From positions 558,001 through 622,000 of the forward strand of contig NZ_JAUCES010000005.1 of the NCBI RefSeq assembly GCF_030348825.1: 64,000 nt of DNA, read 5' to 3'. This document shows, piece after piece, positions 52,239 to 60,058 of the stretch; the stretch's first letter is position 1; each line of letters starts with the position of its first letter. Origin of the DNA: Fictibacillus sp. b24. GTDB lineage: Bacteria > Bacillota > Bacilli > Bacillales > Fictibacillaceae. The position numbers and the translations under genes were made by a program. Under the pieces are notes generated by a model. The model was given only the letters and a program-made list of their open reading frames with translations, had not been told where the DNA came from and searched no databases.

Positions 52239-52405
52239 GTGAGCGGATATTTTCCTGTTGTGAGCGAAACGGGGGTCCTATTGAGCGAAACACGGGACGA
52301 TGTGAGCGAAACGAAGGTCTTACTGAGCGAAACAAGGAACTTTGTGAGCGAAAACCACCCCTGTTTGAGCGAATGTGTAACAGATAAAAGAACACGTACC
52401 GTAAA
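52239..52405 (+). repeat. 21-bp modular repeat family, copy 5 (longest)
   Basis: Seven units start at 52239, 52260, 52281, 52302, 52323, 52344 and 52365, every one 21 bp after the last. Six read NTGAGCGAA and the first NTGAGCGGA. The last unit runs into the family tail (GCGAATGTGTAACAGATAA, then AACACGTACCGTAA). It lies in the 450-base gap between the PTS and mannosidase genes. Confidence 0.88.
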
Positions 52406-52503
52406 TCACAACAGACCGATCACAAACCGCTCGCTGATACAATGCGCATAAATCATTTTTCCATCGAACAAACCGAACAACTTTTTATTAAAAAATAAAA
52501 AAG

Positions 52504-52543
52504 AAAAGGGGGCGCATCTTATAAAAAAGATGACCCCTCTTTT
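52504..52543 (+). terminator. Terminator-like hairpin before the mannosidase gene
   Basis: AAAAGGGG and CATCTT pair with AAGATG and CCCCTCTTTT across small bulges. It would end the PTS transcript, or reduce read-through to the mannosidase gene 40 bases later. Confidence 0.6.
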
Positions 52544-52581
52544 CATTAAAAGTGGAGCAAGCAACTTGGGAGGGAACCAGC

Positions 52582-55245
52582 ATGAAACAGAAAAAAGTAT
52601 ATGTCGTACCGCATTCGCATTGGGATCGCGAGTGGTATTTTACAATAGAAGATTCGAACCTTTTACTCGTTGAGAACATGGATCGATTGATGGATGTGAT
52701 GGAGAACGATCCGGAATATACAGGCTATGTGTTTGACGCGCAGAGCTCGATTATCGATGAGTATTTAAAAGTCCGTCCAGAAGAGAAAGAGCGTTTGAGC
52801 CGTTTAATTACCGCTAAGCGTATTTTTGTAGGACCTTGGTACACGCAGGCTGATTCACTTCTTGTGAACCGAGAGTCGTTGATTCGTAACTTGATGTACG
52901 GAACGCGTATTGCTGAAAAAATGGGGCACTCGATGAATGTCGGTTACCTGCCAGATATTTTCGGTCAGAACACGTATCTGCCGTCTATGTTCAAAGAGTT
53001 TGATATCGATTATAGCGTGTTGCAGCGCGGTATTTATACAGATCAGCTGAATGGGGATCTGAACTTCACGTGGAAATCACCCGACGGAGAGAGCGTAAAG
53101 GCGAACAACATTTACTTCGGCTACGGACCAGGGAAGTTTTTATCGGATGATCCTCAGTACATGGAAGAGCGTTTGCTTCCGATTTTAGAGAAGATTGCAG
53201 ACATGAACACAAGTACGGACAACTTGCTGTTGCCAGCGGGCGGTGACCAAGTCCTCGTTCGTGAGCATTTTCCTGAAACGGTGAAGAAGCTGAACGAAAA
53301 AGATGAAAAGCATGAATATGTGCTTTCCGATTATGAAACGTTTATGAAAGATACGTGGGAAAAAGGGGATTTTGAGAACGTGATTGAGGGCGAACTGATA
53401 GCGACTCAAAAATCCAGAATCCACAACACGATTCGCTCGCAGCGTTATGACATTAAAAAGCTGAACGATATGGCAGAAGAAAAAGTGATCTGCGAGCTGG
53501 AACCTTTAGCTAGTTTTGCGAGTACTCTTGGGTTTAAATATCCTGGGAAGTGGCTTGATGAGATGTGGAAGATGCTATTCGATGTACATGCGCATGACAG
53601 CATCGGCGGGTGTAATTCGGATGACACGAATCAAGAAATCGTAAACCGATTGACAAAAGTAATCCGCATGGCTGATGGCTGCTTAAATCTGCTAAAAAAA
53701 CAGATGACCGAAGCTGTAAGTCGTAAGCTTGGAAAAGATTCAATTTTTGTTCTGTTCCATCTGCTGCCTAAGAGTTTTGAAGGTACACAAAAGGTTGTTC
53801 TTTTTACTAAGGAAAAAGAGTTTGGTATTCGTGATTTAAAAGGGGCCGCTGTTAAGTTCGATGTGCTGAACCAAGAATACATTTCTGGCGGAAAGACGAT
53901 TGTTGTAACGGCAGACGGTGAAAAAGAAGTAGACGCGCCTGGTTATTACCGAAACGAAGTGCTTTTACGTGATGTGAAACTGCCTGCTATGGGTTATGAA
54001 ACGTTTGAAGTGGTTGAAGGTGCCAGTGAAAATGAGGCGGTTAACCCGAAAACTTTAAACAACCGTTTAATAGAAAATGAAAACTTCGCCATTTTTGAGG
54101 AAAACAGTCAGATTCATCTAACCGTAAAATCGCTAGAAAAAACGATTAAGGATTTTATAAAGTTCGAAAATGTAGCGGATGCGGGTGATTCCTATGACTT
54201 TTCGCCACTTGAAGGTGATTCCGCAATCTATTCAAAGACTCTTGAATCTGTGTATGTAGAGGGGAGCTCAGGCACAGAGTTTATGGAAGTGGTTCATGTG
54301 CTGCAGGTGCCAGGGGACTTAGAGGAAAGAAAAGAAGGACAGGCAACAACAAGTCTAGCGATCGTTACACGTTTTGAACTTCTAAGTGGTGAAGACTTTA
54401 TCCGTGTGACACACGACATTGAAAATGAAGTAAAAGATCACCGTGTGCGTGTGCTGCTTCAGACTTCTGTTGAAGCACCAGAGCATTCATTCGGCGATCA
54501 AGGATTCAGCATAATCCAGCGTCCGACGGTTAATCCTTACATGCCGACGTGGAAAGAGGAGAAGTTTGCTGAAGCGCCAGTGCCGATCTATCCTTTGGAA
54601 AACATAGCTGGAGTGACGAACGGAGAGTTAACGGCGGCTGTGGTGACAAAAGGGATTAAGGAATATGAGTTGATCAATGAAACGGGGGAGCTGGCATTAA
54701 CGCTGTTCCGAAGTGTTGGTTTGCTTGGTCGTGATAACTTAGCGTGGAGACCTGGCCGTGCATCAGGCATCAACAACAAAGTAGTGACTACACCTGACGC
54801 TCAAATGCAGACAAAGATGACATTTGAGTACTGTATTCATGTTGGAGAAGGCAATGATATTAATCAGTTGTTTAAACTTGTGGATGATTATCGCGGTCAC
54901 AGTGTGAGTTATCAGAAGCAATCTTTAAACACATTTGAAGAGAGACTGGATCGCTTTGAGATTCCTTATCCGGTCGATGCGCTGCCTGCTCGCTTTAGTT
55001 TCCTAGAAGCAGCGGGAGAAGTGTACTTTTGCTCAATGAAAAAAGCGCATGACGACAATTCAGTGATTTTGCGACTTTTCAATCCGACTGATGGAGAACA
55101 AACGGTGAACATTTCAAGTGAACACATCCAGTCTATTGCACAAACGAAATTAAATGAAAAAATTGTTGTTGACGTTAAAGGAGACGTGCTAGTGCGTCCT
55201 AAAGGATACGTAACATTGAAATTGGTTATGAAGGAGAATGTGTAA
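52582..55245 (+). CDS. mngB: GH38 alpha-mannosidase, mannosylglycerate hydrolase type
   Basis: The 887-residue protein starts VYVVPHSHWDREWYF (zinc ligands H11, H13 region with D15) and has the GH38 nucleophile in GYLPDIFGQ (D125) and the zinc/His region VHAHDSIGGC. These are the marks of class II alpha-mannosidases; bacterial MngB is the close type and hydrolyses 6-phosphomannosylglycerate to mannose 6-phosphate and glycerate. ATG 52582 follows GGGAGGG; the frame opens at GTG 52552. There is no signal peptide, so it acts in the cytosol on PTS-imported substrate. Its stop overlaps the next start (TAATG). Confidence 0.88.
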   Translation: MKQKKVYVVPHSHWDREWYFTIEDSNLLLVENMDRLMDVMENDPEYTGYVFDAQSSIIDEYLKVRPEEKERLSRLITAKRIFVGPWYTQADSLLVNRESLIRNLMYGTRIAEKMGHSMNVGYLPDIFGQNTYLPSMFKEFDIDYSVLQRGIYTDQLNGDLNFTWKSPDGESVKANNIYFGYGPGKFLSDDPQYMEERLLPILEKIADMNTSTDNLLLPAGGDQVLVREHFPETVKKLNEKDEKHEYVLSDYETFMKDTWEKGDFENVIEGELIATQKSRIHNTIRSQRYDIKKLNDMAEEKVICELEPLASFASTLGFKYPGKWLDEMWKMLFDVHAHDSIGGCNSDDTNQEIVNRLTKVIRMADGCLNLLKKQMTEAVSRKLGKDSIFVLFHLLPKSFEGTQKVVLFTKEKEFGIRDLKGAAVKFDVLNQEYISGGKTIVVTADGEKEVDAPGYYRNEVLLRDVKLPAMGYETFEVVEGASENEAVNPKTLNNRLIENENFAIFEENSQIHLTVKSLEKTIKDFIKFENVADAGDSYDFSPLEGDSAIYSKTLESVYVEGSSGTEFMEVVHVLQVPGDLEERKEGQATTSLAIVTRFELLSGEDFIRVTHDIENEVKDHRVRVLLQTSVEAPEHSFGDQGFSIIQRPTVNPYMPTWKEEKFAEAPVPIYPLENIAGVTNGELTAAVVTKGIKEYELINETGELALTLFRSVGLLGRDNLAWRPGRASGINNKVVTTPDAQMQTKMTFEYCIHVGEGNDINQLFKLVDDYRGHSVSYQKQSLNTFEERLDRFEIPYPVDALPARFSFLEAAGEVYFCSMKKAHDDNSVILRLFNPTDGEQTVNISSEHIQSIAQTKLNEKIVVDVKGDVLVRPKGYVTLKLVMKENV

Positions 55246-56918
55246 TGAGTTTTCCAGAAAAAGTTGAGAATCTGTTACAAACGATATACGGTGAAGACTT
55301 CTCACCACATTATAAAAGCGAGATTGTGAAGCTTGCTGAGAGCTGGAAAGAGAAGAAGTGGAGCAAAACGGCTCCACTTTCTGAAAAAAACGTCTATCTT
55401 ATTACGTATGGCGACATTATTAAAGAAGAGGGAGAGCCAGCGCTAAAAACACTTAACAAGTTCATAAATGAATTTGCGAAGAACGAAATTACGGACGTTC
55501 ACTTGCTTCCGATGTTTCCGTATACGTCTGATGATGGTTTCTCTGTTGTTGATTACCGTGAGATTCATCCGGATCTTGGTGACTGGACAGACATCGAGCG
55601 TTTTTCTGGTGACTACCGTTTGATGTTTGATTTTGTGGCGAATCATATGTCTAAATCGAGCAAGTGGTTTCAAGGTTATTTAAAAGGTGACCCTGAATAT
55701 GCGAACTACTTTATTTCTCGCGAAGATGGTTTTGATGCGTCAAAAGTTGTGCGTCCTCGTACTTCACCGCTTTTTCATGAGTATGAAGAAGGAAAAACAG
55801 CTTGGACGACGTTTTCTGAAGATCAAGTAGATGTGAACTTTAAGCATTTTCCTGCATTGATTGAGATGACTGATATTTTGCTCGAGTATGCGTATCGGGG
55901 CGGGACGAGCATTCGTTTGGATGCGATCGGCTTCATGTGGAAAGAATCTGGAACGACTTGTATTCATTTGCCGCAGACGCACGCGATCATTCAGTTATGG
56001 CGTGAGATTTTAGAAGAGTTAAAGCTAAACACGCTGCTGATTACGGAGACGAATGTTCCTCATAAAGAAAACATCAGTTATTTTGGGGATGGCAAAAATG
56101 AGGCGCACATGGTTTACCAGTTTTCACTGCCTCCGCTCGTTTTGCATACGTTAACGACACATGATACGAAGACGTTGACGGGATGGGCAAAAACGATTGA
56201 AAAAGTGTCTGACTCTGCAACGTACTTTAACTTTTTAGCGAGTCATGATGGAATCGGCATGCGTCCGACAGAAGGAATTCTTACCGAAGAAGAACGAATG
56301 GCTTTAGCTAAAAAAGTTTTAGCAAACGGTGGGCGTGTTTCATATAAAAGTAATCCGGACGGAACGGAATCTCCTTATGAGCTGAACATCAATTACATGG
56401 ATGCGCTTATCAATAAAGAAGAAGATGTAAGTGAAGATGCTCAAGTACAGAAGATGCTTGCGGCTCATTCTGTGCTGTTCTCAGTGATGGGTGTTCCCGC
56501 TGTGTACTATCACTCGCTTCTTGGATCTGAAAATGATTATGAAGGCTTGGAGTCATCGGGCATCAACCGCAGAATCAATCGCGAAAAATTTCAGTATGAA
56601 GAGTTGGTTGCCGAATTAGAGACATCAACTCGACGTCAAAAAGTGTTTACTGGATTGAAGAAGTTAATTCGTACCCGTCAGCAGGAACCTGCATTTTCTC
56701 CGTTTGCTTCACAGTTGATTTTAGATTTAAGTGAGCAGGTATTTGCACTCATTCGCAGAAATGAAGAAACAGGAGACACGGTGCTGTTTGTCATGAATGC
56801 CTTGAATGAAACGGTTGATGTAGAGCTGCCTTTCGGAGGACAGGACTTATGGAGCGGGAATTCAGTCGATGAATCGGTAGAGCTCGTACCGTATCAGTTT
56901 ATGTGGATTAAAAAATAA
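55245..56918 (+). CDS. GH13_18 sugar phosphorylase, candidate glucosylglycerate phosphorylase
   Basis: The 557-residue alpha-amylase-fold protein has region I (DFVANHMS), region II with nucleophile D226 (SIRLDAIGF), region III with acid/base E268 (LLITETN) and region IV (FLASHDGIGM). The sucrose-phosphorylase-like VDYREIHPDLGDW and length place it in GH13_18. That subfamily includes sucrose, sucrose 6F-phosphate, glucosylglycerol and glucosylglycerate phosphorylases. Between a mannosylglycerate hydrolase and glycerate kinase, glucosylglycerate is the natural candidate, giving glucose 1-phosphate and glycerate. The start codon overlaps the mngB stop by one base. Confidence 0.85.
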   Translation: MSFPEKVENLLQTIYGEDFSPHYKSEIVKLAESWKEKKWSKTAPLSEKNVYLITYGDIIKEEGEPALKTLNKFINEFAKNEITDVHLLPMFPYTSDDGFSVVDYREIHPDLGDWTDIERFSGDYRLMFDFVANHMSKSSKWFQGYLKGDPEYANYFISREDGFDASKVVRPRTSPLFHEYEEGKTAWTTFSEDQVDVNFKHFPALIEMTDILLEYAYRGGTSIRLDAIGFMWKESGTTCIHLPQTHAIIQLWREILEELKLNTLLITETNVPHKENISYFGDGKNEAHMVYQFSLPPLVLHTLTTHDTKTLTGWAKTIEKVSDSATYFNFLASHDGIGMRPTEGILTEEERMALAKKVLANGGRVSYKSNPDGTESPYELNINYMDALINKEEDVSEDAQVQKMLAAHSVLFSVMGVPAVYYHSLLGSENDYEGLESSGINRRINREKFQYEELVAELETSTRRQKVFTGLKKLIRTRQQEPAFSPFASQLILDLSEQVFALIRRNEETGDTVLFVMNALNETVDVELPFGGQDLWSGNSVDESVELVPYQFMWIKK

Positions 56919-56952
56919 TCAATTACATGTTTATTGGTTGCTCTTGGAAGTA

Positions 56953-57082
56953 GTTGATTTCCGTTTCAGGTGCTTCGCTTTCCGCGGGGCAGGGCGATGA
57001 GCCACATTTGTACGTTTCACTTTTAAGTGTCTCACCTGCCCGCCTGTCCCGCAGGAGTCTTGCACCTTACACTCCAATCAAC
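56953..57082. repeat. Dispersed GC-rich inverted repeat, copy A
   Basis: About 130 bp bounded by GTTGATT and AATCAAC. The outer arms are partly complementary (CAGGTGC and GCACCT; CCGCGGG and CCGCAGGAG), so the whole can fold. It is nearly the same as 63725-63853, including the flanking TTGCTCTT. Elements of this look recur between genes in many Bacillaceae. Confidence 0.85.
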
Positions 57083-57165
57083 TAGTCATCAAGGAAGAGA
57101 ATTTAGCAGAAATCTTCTGGCAACAACCTATTAGAAAAGAATTAAAAATAAAGAAGGTGGACCTA

Positions 57166-58308
57166 ATGAAGATTGTCATCGCTCCCGATTCGTTCAAAGA
57201 AAGCATGACAGCGGCTGAGGTCTGCATAGCTGTTGAAGCGGGATTTCGGAAAGTGTTTAGTGGTGCAGAATATGTCCATGTTCCTGTTGGTGATGGGGGA
57301 GAAGGGACGGTTCGGTCTGTTGTTGATGCGACAGATGGAGAGATTGTGGAAGTTCGTGCGACTGGTCCGCTCGGGGAAAAAGTGAATGCTTTTTATGGTC
57401 TGACAGGTGACGGGAAGACGGCGGTGATCGAGATGGCCGCAGCTTCCGGTCTGCACCTTGTGCCAAGAGAGCTCCGGAATCCTTTGGTGACGACAACTCG
57501 CGGTACGGGGGAGCTGATTTTAGATGCGCTCGATAAAAAGGTGGAGCGAATCGTGCTGGGACTCGGCGGATCAGCGACGAATGATGGCGGCGCTGGTATG
57601 GCTTCTGCTCTTGGAGTGAAGTTTATGGATGTGAATGGTAAGGAGCTTCGGCCAGGCGGTGAGGCGCTTGGTGAGCTGCTTTCCATTGATGTTTCTGAAA
57701 TTGATGAGCGCTTGAAATCGGTAAAAGTTGATGTGGCTAGTGATGTGACGAATCCTTTAACAGGACCGCTCGGAGCTTCAGCTGTTTTTGGACCGCAAAA
57801 AGGTGCTACACCTGAAATGGTTGGGGTTTTAGATAACAGTTTAAAAAGGTACGCGGAAGTGGTTGAGAGCAATCTTGGCGTTGCGGTGGATGAGCTGCCA
57901 GGAGCGGGTGCAGCAGGTGGGCTAGGCGCTGGAGTTGTTGCGTTTTTAGACGGAAAACTGCAGAGCGGAATAGACCTTGTGCTTGATGTGATTGGATTTG
58001 AAGATGCTGTTAGTGGTGCGGATCTTGTCATTACTGGGGAAGGACGAATTGATTCTCAGACCGTTCATGGAAAAGCGCCGGTTGGTGTGGCGAAACGAGC
58101 TAAAAATGTGACAGCTAGTGTTCCGGTCGTTGCGATTGCCGGAAGCATCGGTCCAGATTATGAGGCCGTTTTTGAGCATGATATTGATGCGGTTTTTAGT
58201 GTTGTTAATGGTGTTGTAACGTTAGAAGAAGCACTGGCCAATGGATCAGTTAATGTTGAAAAAACAGCGGAGAACATCGCGCGTTTGTTATCTTTAAAAA
58301 TAAAGTAG
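57166..58308 (+). CDS. glxK: Glycerate kinase
   Basis: The 380-residue protein begins MKIVIAPDSFKESMTAAEV and carries VPVGDGGEGTV, GLGGSATNDGGAGMASALG and DLVITGEGRID, the signatures of the GlxK/GarK family, which makes 2-phosphoglycerate from D-glycerate and ATP. ATG 57166 sits after AAGGTGG; the frame opens at GTG 57157. Downstream of the GH38 and GH13_18 genes it would move released glycerate into glycolysis. It is followed by a strong terminator. Confidence 0.93.
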   Translation: MKIVIAPDSFKESMTAAEVCIAVEAGFRKVFSGAEYVHVPVGDGGEGTVRSVVDATDGEIVEVRATGPLGEKVNAFYGLTGDGKTAVIEMAAASGLHLVPRELRNPLVTTTRGTGELILDALDKKVERIVLGLGGSATNDGGAGMASALGVKFMDVNGKELRPGGEALGELLSIDVSEIDERLKSVKVDVASDVTNPLTGPLGASAVFGPQKGATPEMVGVLDNSLKRYAEVVESNLGVAVDELPGAGAAGGLGAGVVAFLDGKLQSGIDLVLDVIGFEDAVSGADLVITGEGRIDSQTVHGKAPVGVAKRAKNVTASVPVVAIAGSIGPDYEAVFEHDIDAVFSVVNGVVTLEEALANGSVNVEKTAENIARLLSLKIK

Positions 58309-58331
58309 CCCCTTGATCTCAAGGGGCTTTC
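58307..58331 (+). terminator. Terminator of the solute catabolic cluster
   Basis: AGCCCCTTGA (58307-58316) and TCAAGGGGCT (58319-58328) form a 10-bp stem overlapping the glycerate kinase stop codon, and T residues follow. Confidence 0.85.
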
Positions 58332-58424
58332 CTCATTTTTATAGGATTTGAGAATTTTTGAAGTGATTCTTGGAGTGCATGATCGAGGACTTTTTTATTG
58401 AAGCAATCCACACAAAACGAGAGG

Positions 58425-58802
58425 TTAGTGCTTTTGTTTTTGCATTTTGAGTAACGCGATCACAGCATCATTCTGGCTAACTTCAATTCGATTGACAGTG
58501 TCTTTTATTTCTTTTACATCGGTTTCTAGTGTATCCATTCTAGTACCAATCTGTTGCTGACCTGTTTCTAAGTTTGTTACTTTGTTATCTAGATTAGTCA
58601 CTTTAACATCTAGTTTAGAAACCTTATTATCCAGATTAGTTACTTTATTATCTAGACTAGAAACTTTATTATCTAAATCAGAAACTTTATTATCTAAATC
58701 AGAAACTTTATTATCTAAATCAGAAACTTTATTATCTAAATCAGATACTTTATTATCGATGCTCAGTAATTTTACTAAAATTTCATTCAATACTTTTTCC
58801 AA
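58425..58802 (-). CDS. Heptad-repeat coiled-coil protein
   Basis: From TTG 58802 the protein has 125 residues. About ten perfect heptads of the type DNKVSDL, DNKVTNL and DVKVTNL follow a short N-terminal helix, then a less regular coil (TRMDTLETDVKEIKDTVNRI) ends in KMQKQKH. It should form a long parallel coiled coil; there is no signal peptide or membrane anchor. ATG codons further upstream (58820, 58808) overlap the GGAGGTG site, so TTG with 8-base spacing is the better start. Similar heptad proteins are found in bacilli without a known role. Confidence 0.75.
   Translation of the reverse strand: MEKVLNEILVKLLSIDNKVSDLDNKVSDLDNKVSDLDNKVSDLDNKVSSLDNKVTNLDNKVSKLDVKVTNLDNKVTNLETGQQQIGTRMDTLETDVKEIKDTVNRIEVSQNDAVIALLKMQKQKH
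58610..58760 (-). repeat. In-gene 21-bp tandem repeats coding heptads
   Basis: The coiled-coil gene contains runs of a 21-bp unit (plus-strand TTATTATCTAAATCAGAAAC, with one more base). Four copies are almost identical around 58660-58750, and more diverged ones lie on the 58610-58660 side. Copy number may vary by slippage without breaking frame. Confidence 0.85.
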
Positions 58803-58874
58803 CTTCATCACCTCCTTCATTAGTCTTCCTAAACATTTTACATTATATAAAACTTGTCGTACAGTTGGGGTAAA

Positions 58875-58890
58875 TTAAACAAGTGTTTAA
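58875..58890. promoter_or_regulatory. Palindrome TTAAACA-AG-TGTTTAA upstream of pxpA
   Basis: The same 16 bases occur downstream of fixX (40113-40128). Here it lies 20 bases before the pxpA start codon, right before the GGGAGG ribosome site, where an operator would act. Confidence 0.45.
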
Positions 58891-58909
58891 AAAGTGGGAG
58901 GTCTTTTCA

Positions 58910-59677
58910 ATGAGTGTCATTGATATAAATTGCGACATGGGTGAGAGTTTTGGCGCATATCGACTCGGAACCGATGAGGAAATCCTAAAATATGTGACGT
59001 CTGCTAATATTGCTTGCGGTTTTCACGCGGGTGATCCTGCAACCATGAGAAAAACGGTTAAGCTGGCTCTTGAGCATGGTGTTGGAATCGGTGTTCATCC
59101 AGGCTTGCCTGATCTTGCGGGGTTTGGCCGCCGCAACATCGACATCTCACCTCAGGAAGCGTATGAAATGGTCGTTTATCAAATCGGTTCGTTGTGGGGA
59201 TTCGTACAGGCAGAAGGCGGAACAATTCAGCATGTTAAACCGCATGGCGCACTTTATAATATGGCAGCGGTGAATCGTGACCTGTCTGAAGCGATTGCAG
59301 AAGGTGTATATAAGGTGAACCCGGATTTGATATTGTTTGGACTAGCTGGAAGTGAGCTTGTGAAAGCAGGCGAGCGGGCAGGGCTTCGCACAGCGTCTGA
59401 AGTTTTTGCAGACAGAACGTATCAGCAAGATTGCACGCTAACTTCGCGCAAGCTGCCGAACTGCATGATCACAGATGATGATGAAGCTGTAGCACAGGTG
59501 ATTCGCATGGCAAAAGAGGGGAAAGTGTTGACACAGCAAGATGTGGACGTTGATATTAAAGCGGATACGGTATGTATTCATGGTGATGGTGCTCATGCGC
59601 TAAGTTTTGCGAAAAAAATTCGGCAAACACTCGAGGATTCAGGGATTTCTGTTCGTAAAATTGGAGAAAGTCTTTAA
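58910..59677 (+). CDS. pxpA: 5-oxoprolinase subunit A (LamB/YcsF family)
   Basis: The 255-residue protein has [49 protein letters not shown] and [10 protein letters not shown], all LamB/YcsF family marks. PxpA works with PxpB and PxpC to hydrolyse 5-oxoproline (pyroglutamate) to glutamate with ATP. No pxpB or pxpC gene adjoins it, so partners must be elsewhere or the role differs. ATG 58910 follows GGGAGG at 9 bases; the frame opens at 58883. Confidence 0.92.
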   Translation: MSVIDINCDMGESFGAYRLGTDEEILKYVTSANIACGFHAGDPATMRKTVKLALEHGVGIGVHPGLPDLAGFGRRNIDISPQEAYEMVVYQIGSLWGFVQAEGGTIQHVKPHGALYNMAAVNRDLSEAIAEGVYKVNPDLILFGLAGSELVKAGERAGLRTASEVFADRTYQQDCTLTSRKLPNCMITDDDEAVAQVIRMAKEGKVLTQQDVDVDIKADTVCIHGDGAHALSFAKKIRQTLEDSGISVRKIGESL

Positions 59678-59688
59678 AAGTAGGATTT

Positions 59689-59735
59689 AAAGCGGTTCAA
59701 GGTGCGTTTTACTGGCGCATCTTGAGCCGTTTTTA
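59689..59735 (+). terminator. Terminator of pxpA
   Basis: AAAGCGGTTCAAGGTGCG pairs with CGCATCTTGAGCCG (small bulges) and TTTTT follows. Confidence 0.8.
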
Positions 59736-59740
59736 TGTTG

Positions 59741-59863
59741 GTGCGCGAATATAGCCGCGGTGTGCGCGCAACTAAGCATGTCCCGCGCGTGAAATAGGTT
59801 CACCTGCGCGCAATGCACCTAATCGTGCGCGAACGTGTAACAAATAAAAGAACACGTACCGTA
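59741..59863 (+). repeat. 21-bp modular repeat family, copy 6 (GTGCGCG variant)
   Basis: Five units start at 59741, 59762, 59783, 59804 and 59825, exactly 21 bp apart, with a GTGCGCG-type core in place of GTGAGCG. The last runs into the complete tail (GCGAACGTGTAACAAATAAA, then AACACGTACCGTA). It lies in the gap between pxpA and the histidine kinase. Confidence 0.85.
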
Positions 59864-59923
59864 TACAAAACTGAAAAAGCCGATCCATAAAAAAGTAGGC
59901 TGGTTCATCAATACTCCTCGCAT

Positions 59924-59957
59924 AAAACTAGTCTCTCACCAACGAGATCTAGTTTTT
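59924..59957 (+). terminator. Terminator-like hairpin before the kinase gene
   Basis: AAAACTAG and CTC pair with GAG and CTAGTTTT around a loop with a small bulge, followed by T residues. No gene precedes it directly, so it may end read-through from pxpA. Confidence 0.55.
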
Positions 59958-60058
59958 TATTTTCCCAGCACATTCCAAGCGTCTTCCAGCTACCTAAATC
60001 CGACATTAAGCATTATAATTAGTCATAAAAACATATATTGTAAAAAAGGCAGGAATAC

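Noticed and set aside
52239-52405. CRISPR array
   Set aside because: The conserved part is about 10 bp in a 21-bp period with no room for spacers of normal length, and there are no cas genes nearby.
52167-52451. 94-codon frame with repeated VSET/LSET peptides
   Set aside because: The peptide repeats only reflect the 21-bp intergenic repeat, which is a multiple of three. There is no ribosome site, and the same DNA occurs at other intergenic sites in variant form.
58582-58878. 98-codon plus-strand frame with LLSKSET repeats
   Set aside because: It is antisense to the heptad coiled-coil gene. The minus-strand product has a regular heptad pattern and a ribosome site.
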